A stretch of 64,000 nt of DNA from Orychophragmus violaceus (GCA_030180135.1 CM058231.1:22137034-22201033); one strand, 5' to 3'. Positions 46,935-58,599 are shown, counted from the stretch's first letter. Numbers and translations: made by a program. Notes: generated from the sequence alone by a model not told the origin.

Positions 46935-49577
46935 ATGCAGACGCGTGAAACTCGAAGTAATCAGAACCTGAACCTCGTTAATCTCGGACTTGAAGAACTT
47001 GGACGTCTAGAGAGGACTAACAGAAGAGAAAGAAGAGCAAGGATGGTGGTACAGAAGTTAATCATTATGCATGATGCTCAAGGTACCCTGAGGGACCGAG
47101 ACAACAATCCGTACAATGCTGCTGGGCAACGGATTGACGCTGAAGGGAATGTAATCCCTGATCCTCCTGAGCAACCGCAACAGGAGCAGAACCAAGGCCA
47201 AAGACAAGTCCAGGGTAGATAGATGGTTGTACATGAGAGGACTTTAGCTGACTACAACAGATCGGATGAGTTTCATGCAAACCGGTCAGCTCTTGTGATG
47301 CCTGGTTTTGAGAAGAATGATTTTGAGATCAAAACCATCTACTACTCACTGATGAGACAGAATGCCTTCCATGGTCATCCCACGGAGCAGCCTATGGATC
47401 ACATTGATCAGTTTGAGGACCTAATCAATGGCATGAAGTATGATGGAGTCTGCCAGGATTATCTGTTCCTTAAGCTCTTTCCATACAGTCTCGCTGGAGA
47501 CGCTGCTGCATGGCTGAAGCAACTGCCATCTGGGCAGTTTGATACTTGGGCAGCCCAGAAGAGTGAGTTCCTGCGTCACTTCTATGATGATGCACATTCC
47601 GATCAATCCAGACAGGACATTCTGACATTTACCCAAGGTCCTACTGAGCCTCTTAAGACTGTTTGGATGAGATTCAGGAAGTACCAGCGTGACTGCCCAC
47701 ACCATGGATTCACTGAGGTCACATTGCTAAGTATTTTCTTCAGAGGAATAGATCTGCCATATCAGTCTGCGCTAGATAACTCCTGTAATGCAAACTTCAA
47801 CACCAGGACTCCTGCACAAGCTAAGCAGTTGATTGAGAACTTAGTGAGCAGCAACAGTTGCAAGACTATGGATGAGAGGAGGAAGAAATCTGGTGGAAGT
47901 GTAGAGAATTCAGAGATGGCTGAACTTAGATCTAAGATGGACACAATTTGCAATCTCCTGGCTGGTAAGAAGGCTGTCCACTTTGCCCAAGATGTTGAGG
48001 TAATTTAGACGGAGGAGGACACTCAGGAAGAAGATGTGAATTACATTGGAGGATCTAGTTTCCAAGGAAACATATTTGGTAATCAGCAGGGAAACAGATT
48101 CTTCAATGGAGGACAGAAGAGTGCCTTCACAGGCAATCCGTACTCCTTTGGACAGACAAGTGGTTTTCAGAAGCTTTTTGGACAAGGCACTCAGAGAACC
48201 TATGGATCTTCATCTTATCAGACTCCTCCTGCAGCCACTGCTCATGAGAGTAAGATGGAGACAATGATGGAACAGCTGCTGGAGAGTCAGACCAAGATTT
48301 CTGTGGACTGCAATAAGAAGTTGGATGCTGTCTATGAGGATCTCAATGGAAAGTTTGAATCTCTGAACACTCATATGAAGCAGTTGGATACTCAGGTGAA
48401 TCAGATTTCCAGTTCTATGAAGGGAAAAGGAGTAGCAGACACCCATATTAAGGCATGGTCTGTGTACATTAATGATGGATCTCACCTAGGTGAAGGATTT
48501 GAGCTAAGCACAGCTGAGTTGGTAGAAGAGGTTGAATTTTCGGATTTTGGAGAAAATCTCTCGGGTGAAAACTGTGAAAACAGTGTTGCATCGATCGACA
48601 CACACCCAGTGTCGGTCGATGCAGGTCGTGAACAGACAGACTCGCCGAATGATGAAGGCATTGACGCAGATTTGGAGCTTAATCGCTTATTCCCTGGAGT
48701 GTCTGAGATTACTCAGGAGGAGATTTATGCACAATTAATTAGACAATATCCCTCAGTTTCTGAAGCGATTAAGCAGGAGATTGAAGAGCTTAAGCATCTG
48801 GAGGAAATTGGTGAAGAGTTGGAAGAAACTCCATCATCTGATGATCCACCTTATCACCCATGTGTGCAGAAGTACTTGAACAAGATGTTGCCTTTGGATG
48901 AAGAGCTGAAAGATTGGATGATTGTAGTCCCTCAACAGATAAGTGATGTGCTGTTAACCAAGGTTCCCAAGAAGCTGCATGATCCTGGGATTTTTGTGCT
49001 AAGTTGTTCTATCTTTGAGGATAGTTTTAGACGTTCTCTTTGTGATCTGGGAGCTGCTGGAAGTCTCATGCCATATTCTGTGGCAGAGAAGCTGGGTATG
49101 CTGGATTTTTCTCCTACTAGGACCTCTCTTGTCCTAGCTGATCAGTCTATACGAGTTCCAGAAGGACTCCTTGAGGACATCCCGGTGAGAGTTGGAAACT
49201 ATTTAGTTCCAACAGACTTCTTAGTGCTAAAGTATGACAGTGATCCTGATGATGCGTTGATACTTGGGAGACCATTCTTGGCTACAGCGGGAGAAGTGAT
49301 AGATGTTAGACACAGTCTGATAGACCTCCACCTGGGAGATGAGCCGCTGCATTTTGAGATGGACAAGCTGCGCAAGCCACTGATAGATGGGCAGACCTTC
49401 ACCATTATGGATGGAGATGATGAGCAGTCAAGTCACACTACGGTTTTGGATCCTGGAGAGCAGTTTACTCCTTCTTTTCTTGGACAGGATCATTCTGATA
49501 CAGCTTATTCTCCGCCATGGATGAGGAGGCTTGCACAGAGGCAATCAAAGTCTCTGTCAGGATCTCCAGTAAACTGA
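46935..49577 (+). pseudogene. Gag-protease gene of element H, two in-frame stops
   Basis: A single frame from ATG 46935 (MQTRETRS) to TGA 49577, with TAG stops at 47220-47222 (after QVQGR) and near 48008 (after DVEVI). Domains are as in C: Retrotrans_gag (FLKLFPYSLAGDAAAWLKQL), Gly/Asn-rich stretch (GFQ/SFQGNIFGNQQGNRF), coiled coil (NGKFESLNTHMKQLD), a linker with two Ile-Asp/Val-Asp motifs (SIDTHPVSVDAG), and protease (CDLGAAGSLMPYSVAEKLG, ILGRPFLATAGEVIDVR). The second stop lies within three codons of the first stop of B. Confidence 0.9.
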
Positions 49578-49749
49578 TCTTGTTCGTCCGGTCAAGCTAA
49601 TGACGTTAAACAAGCGCTGAGTGGGAGGCAACCCACTGTTTTCGTTTTTGCATTTTAATTTTAGTGTTTTTGTAGGATTTTACGTTTTGTTTCTGGTTTT
49701 GGTGAGTTTTTGTTTGCAGGTCTCGGACGAAACGCAGTGCGTCGATCGA
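49578..49749 (+). other. Start of the 3' UTR of element H
   Basis: Contains the post-stop block AACAAGCGCTGAGTGGGAGG followed by CAACCCAC (stem-loop about 49621-49636) and the beginning of a paired site (GTGCGTCGATCGA), which is cut by the J junction. Confidence 0.85.
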
Positions 49750-50344
49750 GTGTTTTTGCCCGTAGTGGCATTTTGGTAATTAAGATCAAGTTAGAAAATG
49801 GATTCCATCGGGATGTTTCGGTCGATATATCTGACCGATAGATTCTCTGTAAAAATTTGGTCTTCAGCGTCAATTTTCCATCGGACTCTAGTAATCGATG
49901 AGAAAGCCCGATATAAACACATTGGGTGAGATATGGACAATGACGTCTGATGGCTGATGCGTCTTCATGCAGTTGGGCCTGAACATCCAAAGTGGGCTTC
50001 AATTCTTTGTTGGGGACGTAGCTTTAAGCTAGGTGGAAGTGGGCTTAAGCTGGTGGGAGGAGGATCTTCTTCCACATGCTTCTTCACGTAATAACAATAT
50101 TGGCCAAAGTCATTTTCTTTATTTTCTTCATTTCTCCTTGATTTCCAAAGCCATTCAATCATTCAAGACCAGCTCCAATCATTAAAGAATTCTTCAAAAG
50201 CTCCAAACTTCTCCAAGAATATCTCCAAGACCTACAATGATCAAATGCAAGCATGTACATACCTAAACATGTCTAAATGCAAGATTTATAATTAAAATAT
50301 GGTAAAAATTATGAGGTTAAAACACTTAAAAATAAAATATATCA
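49750..50344 (-). repeat. 3' LTR of element J, truncated
   Basis: Starts within the LTR at GTGTTTTTGCCCGTAGTGG and ends ATATATCA before ATTCTCCCAAACTTG (polypurine tract in antisense). Contains GGTCGATATATCTGACCGAT, a palindromic piece. Confidence 0.9.
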
Positions 50345-52216
50345 ATTCTCCCAAACTTGTCTTTTGCTTGTCCACAAGCAAACAATCAAAGACTAATAGG
50401 AAAAAAGTTTAAAAGTGAGAGTTCAAAACTTTCAAAAGCAATTGTTAATCATAAGTGGAAACAAAGTCAAGACAAGCAATTAAGAGCTACAATCAAGTTT
50501 GCTCTACTTCAAAAGAGTTAGCCATTCCCATCAACACAAGCATCAAGTTCAAGTCCCAACCTACACATGAATTCCTATCCTCATTCCCTTTAACATTCAT
50601 TAAGCAATGGTGGATCATGATTGTGCAAATCAAATGAACACATTTGGCTATAAGGGGTTAAGGTTTTGAGATAAAAAATGATCTCAAATGAAGTGTGGGT
50701 TTCAAATACAAAGGATCTCTCAAGAAAGGAATGAACTATAGCAAAATGCTAATAGTAAGAAACAACTCATGCATACAAGGATAAATGCTCATTCTACCCA
50801 AATCCTTATAATGATCTTAACTCTTCTTCTAAACCCAAAGTTCTATTCCTAAGCTACCATTTCCTTAAGGCTTTTTTCCTTCTTATCCCAACTTTGATCA
50901 CTTCTTTCTTTTTTAAACACTTAGAGGATCTCTTTTCTTTGCTAGCTCTTTCTTTTCTTTTCACTAGTCTCTTTTCTTTTTCTTTTTGATGCTTGAGCCA
51001 ACTTTGGCTTCTTTTCTTTCCTTTTACACTTTAGACTTTTTCTTTCATAAACACTTAGAGCTATCAACTTTTCTTTTTATTTTCCAATCCTCTCATTCTT
51101 TTCTCAATCTTTTCCTCATTCCCTTTTTCCTTTTCTTCCCAATTCCCCAAAATTCTTTCTTATCCTATGCATAGCCTAATGATGTAAGGCTAGCTCTACA
51201 ATGAAAACTCATCCTTGTCGTTCCAAACTCAACACTTTTTGCCTAGTTGATTCAAGAAAAAGGCCTCTCATCTCTCACTAGAGTGTTTAGGCTTGAAGGA
51301 AAGCTTGGTTCAAGGTGGGAAAATCTACTTGGACTAACAAGAGAATGGTAGAAAGGGAGAAGATAGTCCAAGTATGTATCAAGTATCCATGAGTTCACCT
51401 TTCATTGCATAACATGATAATTCAAGTCAATATTAAGAGTTCTAATAGATAGGGAATGATTCAAATCACAACATGTTTCAATCAAGAAGTGAACAATGAT
51501 GCATGAGATCCAAGAAGGGTTCTTCCTTAATTTCAAGTTCACAAGATGCATCCAATAACCACATGCTCAAACAATTTTTTTTTCTTTTATAAGGAACACA
51601 AGCTTTAGCTCTCAAACATTAATGAATACAATCCTAAATGATTTCTAGACTCAATCTTACACATGTCAATGCAACTATATGCTTTCTTTTGTGAAAAAAT
51701 TTCAAATTTTTTCAAATTTTTATGTTTTTCTATGCCTTAGATGCATGAATGAGACTAAAGATGCAAAGAAAGAAGATAAGAACACAAAGCACAACATTAG
51801 CAACTAGTCTGCTCCCCCAAACTTAAATCACACAGTCCCTTGTGTGAAAGAAGCAAGGGAAAGAGACCAAAAAGAAAGGTAAAAATTTAAAATGAAACAA
51901 AGATGTGAAAAAGAGATTGGAGTTGTTTACTAGGAGATGGAGTGAGAGTGTAGTGAGATGGAGGAATGAGAGGTGGAGGATAGATAATTCCCCCAAACTT
52001 GGATGAAAGCCCGGTTCTTCTTTGATTTCGCCATGACCTTTCCTCTTTCTTTCTCCCAATGCCTTGACCATATGGCCTAATACCTGTAGAGACCTAATAG
52101 AGAGATCAACATTGACTAAGAAACTTAAAACTTAAAGCAATATTTACAAGAGATAGACATGGGACTTCCTCCCAAGTGAGCTTGTTTAAATTCACTAAGC
52201 TTGACTACCTTTTCTT
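50345..52216 (-). other. 3' untranslated region of element J
   Basis: About 1.9 kb, non-coding, T/C-rich in part. Polypurine-like AAGTTTGGGGGA-type motifs occur at the LTR edge, near 51813-51826 and near 51988-52001. Just after the gag stop, at about 52159-52175, the stem TGGGA-GGAAG-TCCCA takes the place of GTGGG-AGGCAA-CCCAC in B, C, D and H. Confidence 0.7.
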
Positions 52217-53857
52217 TTAATGAGGTGGAAGAGTCTTGACCTTTTGGGTGATTGTCAAGACTTTAGTGAGATGCTCTTGGAGCTTGATAGGGTTTCCTTG
52301 TAGCTCGGGAGTGAGAATGATTCTAGAACTTGAGAAAGGTTTAAACCTTCCTTTGAATTTTACCTTACACTCAATGCTCCTATCCTTGAGCTTCAATGGG
52401 TGAAGTGTGATAGTGTTTGGATCTTGATCAATGGTAGAGGTTTTGGGTGCTTTCCTCTTCTTCTTTTTGCTCACAAGAGGAGCTCTTTTGGCTCCACTCA
52501 CCCCCACCAACTGAGTGCTTTCCAAGTGCTCATCAAACAAACTTTGGAGAGCATCTCCATCCAAGACATCCTTCCCAATGTTGACATCTCTTGGAGGCTC
52601 CACAACACTATACTTTTCAGTCTTGATACAATCACTCTCTTGCTCCATTGAGGTAGAAAAAGGAGATTCCAAAGAGACTTCGTCCAATGCAAAAGGTTCT
52701 TCAACATTACCATAACCCAAATCTTCCTTTGCATGAGGCTTCTTCTTTCTTTCACAAGATTTTGGGGGTGAAGACTTATCCACTATCTCACAACTTCCCA
52801 CATACTTCACTTCCTTAGCATGATCTCCATCATTCTCATCAAGCAAGTGGATCTCTCTTGAAAAGATTGCACTACAATACTCCTTGGGACTTAATTCAAC
52901 CTCACCCTCTATTTCATCCATGGGTGTTGTAATGAGATCACACTCTAGAGAAACTTGATTTTCCAAGTTGTTGAGCCTAGAAGATAGGTTTGCAAGTCTT
53001 GTGTAGAGATAATTTTGAGAAGATATGACCTTATTGTGAATGTTGTCAAATTGTTTGTGCATCTCATTGACTTCACAAGCTTGTCCCTCTAATAGTTGTT
53101 GGAGCATCATTTCCATGTCCAAATTATGACTTGTAGTTGTGTCACCATGAATTGTTGGTTCAAGGACTTGTTGGTGGATGTTGTAGCCTTTACTCTCTTC
53201 CCTTACAATGGTAGATGACTCTTGGGTAGCTTGTAAGACTTCATCTAAAAGAGCATTAAGAGATTCCAAATCCTTACTCACTTTATCCTCAATGTCTCCA
53301 TTATCCATTGGAACCTTATCAAACCCACCAACATAGTTCTCCTCACTTTGGGCTAGATTCTCAACAAGTAACTCCCCTTTATCAATTGTGAGGTTCAAAA
53401 ACCTTCCTTTGCTAGCTACATCTAAAATCCATTGGTGCTCTTTAATCACTCCATGATAGAAGGTACTAAGGATAAGCTCTTTGTTGAACCCATGGTGGGG
53501 ACAATCATGAGTGTGGCCCTTGAGTCTCTCCCATGCTTGATGAAAAGTCTCATGGTAATCTTGTTTGAAGCTCAAGATGTCTTTTCTAACTTGGGATGTT
53601 TTTATTGGAGGGTAGAACTTGAGGAGGAAGATCCTCTTGCAATCATCCCAAGAATTCACCAAGTGAGATGGCAATGATCTCTCCCATTGTCTAGCTTTAT
53701 ATCCAAGTGAGAAGGAGAACAAAAGGAGCTTGACACTATCATCATCCACATCTTCAATCCTAAATGTGTTGCACAACTTCTCAAAGTAGTACAAGTGATT
53801 ATAGGGATTCTCCACTCTCGTCCCTAAGAACATTAAGTCTTGAATCAATCTAATCAA
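52217..53857 (-). pseudogene. Gag protein gene of element J (546-codon open frame, 5' end broken)
   Basis: The N-terminal 150 residues are a Retrotrans_gag domain (NPYNHLYYFEKLCNTF, VKLLLFSFSLGYKARQWERS, WDDCKRIFLLKFYPPIKTSQ, THDCPHHGF). The middle has coiled-coil-like stretches (MEMMLQQLLEGQ, LANLSSRLNNLENQ). The acidic C-terminal half has no DLGA protease motif and ends lysine-rich. Upstream, 53892-54150 continues the N-terminus in another frame (KKKRHGKPSSLEVLEIDNQ, GIHPPPIKANAK), with a frameshift and a TAG between them near 53865-53890. The first codon of the open frame is TTG, so this is not the true start. Distant from the gag of C, but the CPHHGF motif is shared. Confidence 0.8.
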
Positions 53858-54310
53858 ACTTGGCTAAGAATAGGCACTGATCGGAGCCAGTTCACAACTT
53901 GGCATTGGCTTTGATAGGAGGAGGATGGATCCCATAGCTCATAAGACATTGAGGAGTGTCAAAACTTCCAATTGTTGGCTTTTTCTCTTGAGATGTAGTG
54001 GGTATTAATGGGGGTGTCAAGGAAGCTTCTTGAGGTTGAGGTTGTGGTGAAGTTGCTTGAGGTTGTGGAGCTTTAGTGTTGCTTCTTTGATTGTCAATCT
54101 CCAACACCTCAAGTGAACTTGGTTTGCCATGTCTCTTCTTTTTGGTTGGGTACCTTTGAAAGCACAAAAGAATCAAATAAACCAAGTTAGTAACAACAAA
54201 TGAAAGGAAGTTCATCATCTTAACTTGAGATGAATGATCCAATGCATAGAAAAAGAAAAACTTAGTCTCAAAAAGAAGTAAAATCCTAATGACTAAAGCT
54301 AAACCCAATC

Positions 54311-54323
54311 GGCAACGGCGCCA
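54311..54323 (-). promoter_or_regulatory. tRNA-Asp-like primer binding site of element J
   Basis: In sense TGGCGCCGTTGCC, 13 bases complementary to the tRNA-Asp 3' end, then divergent (GATTGGG). Three bases inside the LTR. Confidence 0.82.
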
Positions 54324-54326
54324 AAT

Positions 54327-55958
54327 TGATAACAAGATTTTTCGGTCTTGTATCTTGTAGTCAATTACTCAACCTACAAGACAAATGTCATTGTAGTATA
54401 GGTTGAGGTATCAATCCTAATTGGGTGTGAGTCTAGCCAAAAAGAATACATAAAACTAAATGAGCTAAGCCAAGTAAAGTTGATTTTAAGCTAACAACCT
54501 AAGTGACAAAAGAAAGCAAACAAGTAAGCAAATGAAATAAAATATTAAGCAATAGATAAAAGAAAAGGGTCTAAGATGAGGTGAAGGAGTTAGGTCCATC
54601 AAGGGATGATCTTATCTAAGTGTTTATCAATCAATCAAGCTCAAGAAGATAATTAAATGAACTATCAAGTAGCTAATCATATTCTCATACAACTAACTCT
54701 ACGCTAATCAAGCATTAAACCATTTCTCAATATCAAATCCAAGATAGCATGCATTCATTATCAATCATTTAACCATTCAAGCAAGCTTTAATCCTAGTCT
54801 AGAACCCATAACATTAGATCAATCATATCTCTAAGCAAAGATCCCTTTAATCAATTCCTAATCAAGAACAATCTATCAATTGTGATCAAGAATCAATTAA
54901 GCATGAAAAACAAGTTCATTTGACTATTAAACACCTTAGACATCAATTCTCATTGGCTAAGCATGCAAAATATCTAATTAGGTTCTAACAAGCATTTCAT
55001 CAAACACCTTGTGGGCAAGGAAAAGCCTAATGTCTAGATTCAACAATTTATTGCAACCTAGCATAGAGAACAACCTAATAGAGAAGGATTAACAAAAATT
55101 AAGCACTTAACACCCTTAGATCATCCCTAATCAAGTCCTAGTCTACCTCATTTCAAAACCCAAAGAGACTACTCACTAATCATATTGATCCCATCAAAAT
55201 CCATAGGGAAAATAATAGAAATCATAATTAGAGAAAATAAATTAAAAAGATAACAATACTTGACTAAGACTTAAAATAAAAATTTACAAAATGTTTTAGA
55301 TTCAAAAGGGGTGAAAAAGATACAAGGAAAGGAAAAAGATAGATCCCTCAAAATAGGTATCAAGTGTTTTTGCCCGTAGTGGCATTTTGGTAATTAAGAA
55401 CAAGTTAGAAAATGGATTCCATCGGGATGTTTCGGTCGATATATCTGACCGATAGATTCTCTGTAAAAATTTGGTCTTCAGCGTCCATTTTCCATCGGAC
55501 TCTAGTGATCGATGAGAAAGCCCGATATAAACACATTGGGTGAGATATGGACAATGACGTCTGATGGCTGATGCGTCTTCATGCATTGGGCCTGAACATC
55601 CAAAGTGGGCTTCAATTCTTTGTTGGGGACGTAGCTTTAAGCTAGGTGGAAGTGGGCTTAAGCTGGTGGGAGGAGGATCTTCTTCCACATGCTTCTTCAC
55701 GTAATAACAATATTGGCCAAATTCATTTTCTTTATTTTCTTCATTTCTCCTTGATTTCCAAAGCCATTCAATCATTCAAGACCAGCTCCAATCATTAAAG
55801 AATTCTTCAAAAGCTCCAAACTTCTCCAAGAAATATCTCCAAGACCTACAATGGTCAAATGCAAGCATGTACATACCTAAACATGTCTAAATGCAAGATT
55901 TATAATTAAAATATGGTAAAAATTATGAGGTTAAAACACTTAAAAATAGAATATATCA
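54327..55958 (-). repeat. 5' LTR of element J
   Basis: TGATAACAAGATTTTTCGG to ATATATCA. It has a GGTTGAGGTATCAATCCTAA block corresponding to the GGGTATCGAATCCACAG block of the other families. Confidence 0.9.
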
Positions 55959-56059
55959 ACTCTTCTCGTAAGGCTGCTCGGATTCGATCGGTCATGTTCT
56001 TGTTTGATTGTTGGCCGGTCAGCTCCTCGGTATGCAGAAAATGGGAATAGGGTGTTACA
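55959..56059 (+). repeat. LTR of element I, right end
   Basis: Reverse complement of the first ~100 bp of the G LTRs (TCTTCTCGTAAGGCTGCTCG, GTCATGTTCTTGTTTGATTG). It ends GGGTGTTACA followed by the target duplication TGGGT. Confidence 0.85.
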
Positions 56060-57520
56060 TGGGTAGTTCCTTATACTAGAGCTATCTATATGGTAATAAC
56101 AGTTCACTTTGTTGATGCTTCGAGGGAGCTAAAGAAGCTTATCATAGGGTTCAAGAACGTCTAAGATCATAAAGGAAAAACGATCTCTAAGGTACTTTTT
56201 AATTTTTGTGGGACATCAAGAGGGTATTTTGCATAACCGTAGACAATACCACAACAAATACTTCAGCAATCAGGAGATTCAAGGAAGAATTCAACATAGT
56301 AGGAGATGATACATTGGTGCTAAAGGGAGAGTTTCTGCATTTAAGGTGTGTTACTCACATCATTAACTTGGTTGTGGAGGAAGGATTGCATGAGGTAGAT
56401 GACAATGTGAATGCTATTCGTAATGGTATTTACTTTGTGAGGTCTTCATCACCCATGCTTAACTCATTTGAGCTTCATGTGAAATCAGGAAGGGTACATA
56501 AAGGAAGCTTGCCTTTAGATGTGACGAGCAGGTGAAATTCCACTCATCTTATGCTAGAGCAAGTTATAAAGTTAAGAGATGCTTTTGATAAGATGCTTCA
56601 TCACGATAAACCGTAAAATGATTATTTCAATGAGAAAGTGAATGGGAGGAAGAGGATCGGAGCACTAGCTAGAAGTGATTGGAAAGCACTTGACAGGTTA
56701 GTATAATTTTTTAGCATATTCTAAAGCTCCACTTTGATCCTCTCTGCATCAACTGATGCTTTCTCTCAAAAATTGTACCATGATATAGTTTATATCATCA
56801 TAAGTGTTAAATCATTAACAAAACTTAGGTCCTCATGAAATATTACAGTCAAAGGCAGTATCTATATTAGGAAACGTTGAGAAGTAATGGGATCCTTTTG
56901 GGGAAGAGGTTAAGTTTAACCGGCTAGTAATAGTAGTGATTGTTTTTGACCCAAGGAAGAAGATGAAGTATGCTCAGATCTGTTTTGAGAAATTGTATGG
57001 TAAAGAAAATTTTGAGGTTACTCATCTTAATGATTTGGTGATGGATATTTTGAAGAAATTGTTTGATGAATACAGTTCCGTAGTGAGCAAAACTGGTAGT
57101 AGTGAATCGAATACATTTTGTCAATCACATGGAGGGTCTTCCCAGTCCCATGAACTATTTCGTGATAAAGTTTCTGAGAGATCAGTTCGTGGTAAAGGTC
57201 AAAGCATAGATTATATATATGAAGAACAGTGTGAAGAAACAAGTCAAGACAAAGGTATTGAGTTAGAGTTGTATTTGAAAGAAGGTCTTGTGAATGCAAA
57301 GTTAATGGAAGGTTCAAAATATGATGTTCTTAAGGTGGAGGATACACACTCCAAAGTTCATGGTTCTATCACTAATAGCTAAGGATACATTTGCAATGCC
57401 AGTAGCCTCTGAATCTACGTTTAACACTAGTGGTAGAATTTTAGAGCCATCTAGGATCTGTGTGACACACTATACGATTGAAGTGTTGAAGTGCACTGAC
57501 AATGGTTGAAACGTGAAGTT
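56060..57520 (+). pseudogene. hAT transposase, central and C-terminal part (catalytic and dimerisation regions)
   Basis: Opens in the target duplication and reads VITVHFVDASRELKKLIIGF and then GKTISK. 56206-56535 gives ITVDNTTTNTSAIRRFK (which carries the family's catalytic Asp context), LRCVTHIINLVVEEGLHEV and then SLPLDVTSRWNSTHLML. 56936-57382 gives FDPRKKMKYAQICFEKLYG and ELELYLKEGLVNAK. A frameshift near 57330 leads to the hATC region (SLIAKDTFAMPVASESTFNT, SGRILEPSRICVTHYTIEVL). The dimerisation region is well kept, but stops and frameshifts rule out a product. Confidence 0.87.
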
Positions 57521-58359
57521 CGAGTCAATGACTGAGGAGTGACTAGAAAATAACAACTTCTTACTGAGGTTGAGGATCAAAATGAGCTTATGAGAAGTAA
57601 TTTATAACTTTATAACTCTCTTTTGACATTTCAATTATGATTATTAATATACTAATTTCTAATATAATGTTATTTCAATTGTTTTTAGAGTTGAACCTTC
57701 ATTTCAAAGAGACTAAAGAGAGAGGAAGTAATGCAATGGAGAAGACTAAAGTTGTTGTATGTGTTAGTTTAGGACCCGAACCTGCATTTTAGTAGTTTAG
57801 ACGTTAGAGATGTGATTTTTTGTACTACTCGGAGTTGCAATCAATTCATTCTACATTCTTGCATCCATTCGCAAACAAACTCCATAAATCAAATACATTC
57901 TTGCATTCATTCGCAAATCAAATAGTAGTTTGAATGTTTTTAAGTTGTGGTATGTGTTCATTTTAAGATGTGGTTTTGTGTTATTATAGACGTTCAATAC
58001 ACTTTGTTGATGTTTAATTAGCGTATTTCAGGTTCTTCTTGATCTCGAACATGCATTGTCTCTAAGATCTCTGAAGAAGCTTTGTTGATGTTTTGTGTAT
58101 TTACTGCAGGTATTTGTTGAAGAGCAGAGACGAGATTTGAGACTTTTGTTGTTCTACAGTCGACACAAGAAACTTATGTAGTTTTGTGGACTTGTTTTAC
58201 TAAACTTCTTTTTGAGAATTGAGATTTTTGGTGTATGAGATAAGTCTTTTTTGTTTGAGATAAGATTTATTTGCTTTATTAAATTTGTGTGTGATTACTT
58301 TAACAACAAGAACCTTGTCTCTTGTTATTTTTTTTGTTTTTATATTATTTTTGGGTTTT
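57521..58359 (+). other. hAT 3' non-coding region
   Basis: AT-rich, following the transposase end. It includes a near-repeat (CATTCTTGCATCCATTCGCA and ACATTCTTGCATTCATTCGC, 57850-57920). No gene seen. Confidence 0.5.
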
Positions 58360-58590
58360 CAGATATTCGAAATAGCCGAAAAGAACCGAAAACAGATCCA
58401 AATCGAAAAATATCCGTTTTTATGGGTATTTTATAGGTATAATAATTTAAGATTCGAACCGATTCAGACTCGAAAGAATCCAAACCGAATCCGAATCAAT
58501 ACTTGGCAGGATCCTAAATAGATATAAATTCTCATACCCAAAAAATCCGGATCCGAATAGATCCGATCCGAATCCAACAAAGTACTACTT
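58360..58590 (+). repeat. Subterminal CCGAACC/CCGAATC repeats, right end of hAT
   Basis: Repeated ATCCGAAT, AACCGAAT and GGATCCGA motifs. The array ends close to the promoter of the endosulfine-family gene. Confidence 0.65.
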
Positions 58591-58599
58591 GATATATTG

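Larger units (their letters stand above)
45472..49749 (+). mobile_element. Gag-protease-only Athila-like LTR retrotransposon H, 3' end lost
   Basis: Plus strand. It has a 5' LTR, a perfect tRNA-Asp primer site, a leader, a gag-protease gene with two stops, and the first 170 bp of the 3' UTR. At 49749/49750 it joins the middle of the J LTR; the rest of the 3' UTR and the 3' LTR are gone. Same subfamily as B and C. Confidence 0.92.
49750..55958 (-). mobile_element. Gag-only LTR retrotransposon J, second lineage, left LTR truncated
   Basis: Minus strand. Right LTR 54327-55958 (1632 bp) is complete. The left LTR 49750-50344 keeps only the inner 594 bp, which match 55365-55958 with about 1% substitutions and two 1-bp indels. 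The primer site is tRNA-Asp-like. The one long gene is a gag without a recognisable protease, polymerase or integrase. The left junction with H shares only AGTG. Confidence 0.88.
38241..56059 (+). mobile_element. LTR element I (LTR only seen), inserted in hAT, hosting G, H and J
   Basis: Flanked by TGGGT at 38236-38240 and 56060-56064. The left block 38241-39121 starts TGTAATACCCTGTC and the right block 55959-56059 ends AGGGTGTTACA, both ends of an LTR of the same family as G but in the opposite orientation. No internal coding sequence belonging to I is recognisable, so it is either a solo LTR or an element whose interior was lost. G, H and J lie between the blocks. Confidence 0.75.
36300..58590 (+). 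mobile_element. hAT-superfamily DNA transposon, transposase split by an 18-kb insertion
   Basis: Transposase remnants at 37677-38240 and 56060-57520 are consecutive parts of one RICESLEEPER/Tag-like protein. Removing 38241-56059 and one TGGGT copy rejoins them. Both outer flanks carry arrays of CCGAACC/GGTTCGG-type motifs (about 36330-36480 and 58360-58590), typical of hAT subterminal repeats. I could not pin the terminal inverted repeats or the 8-bp duplication, so both ends are approximate. Confidence 0.75.

Noticed and set aside
49965..50162. 65-codon minus frame in the J LTR (also at 55302-55775)
   Set aside because: Duplicated only as part of the LTR; no domain and different extents in the two copies.
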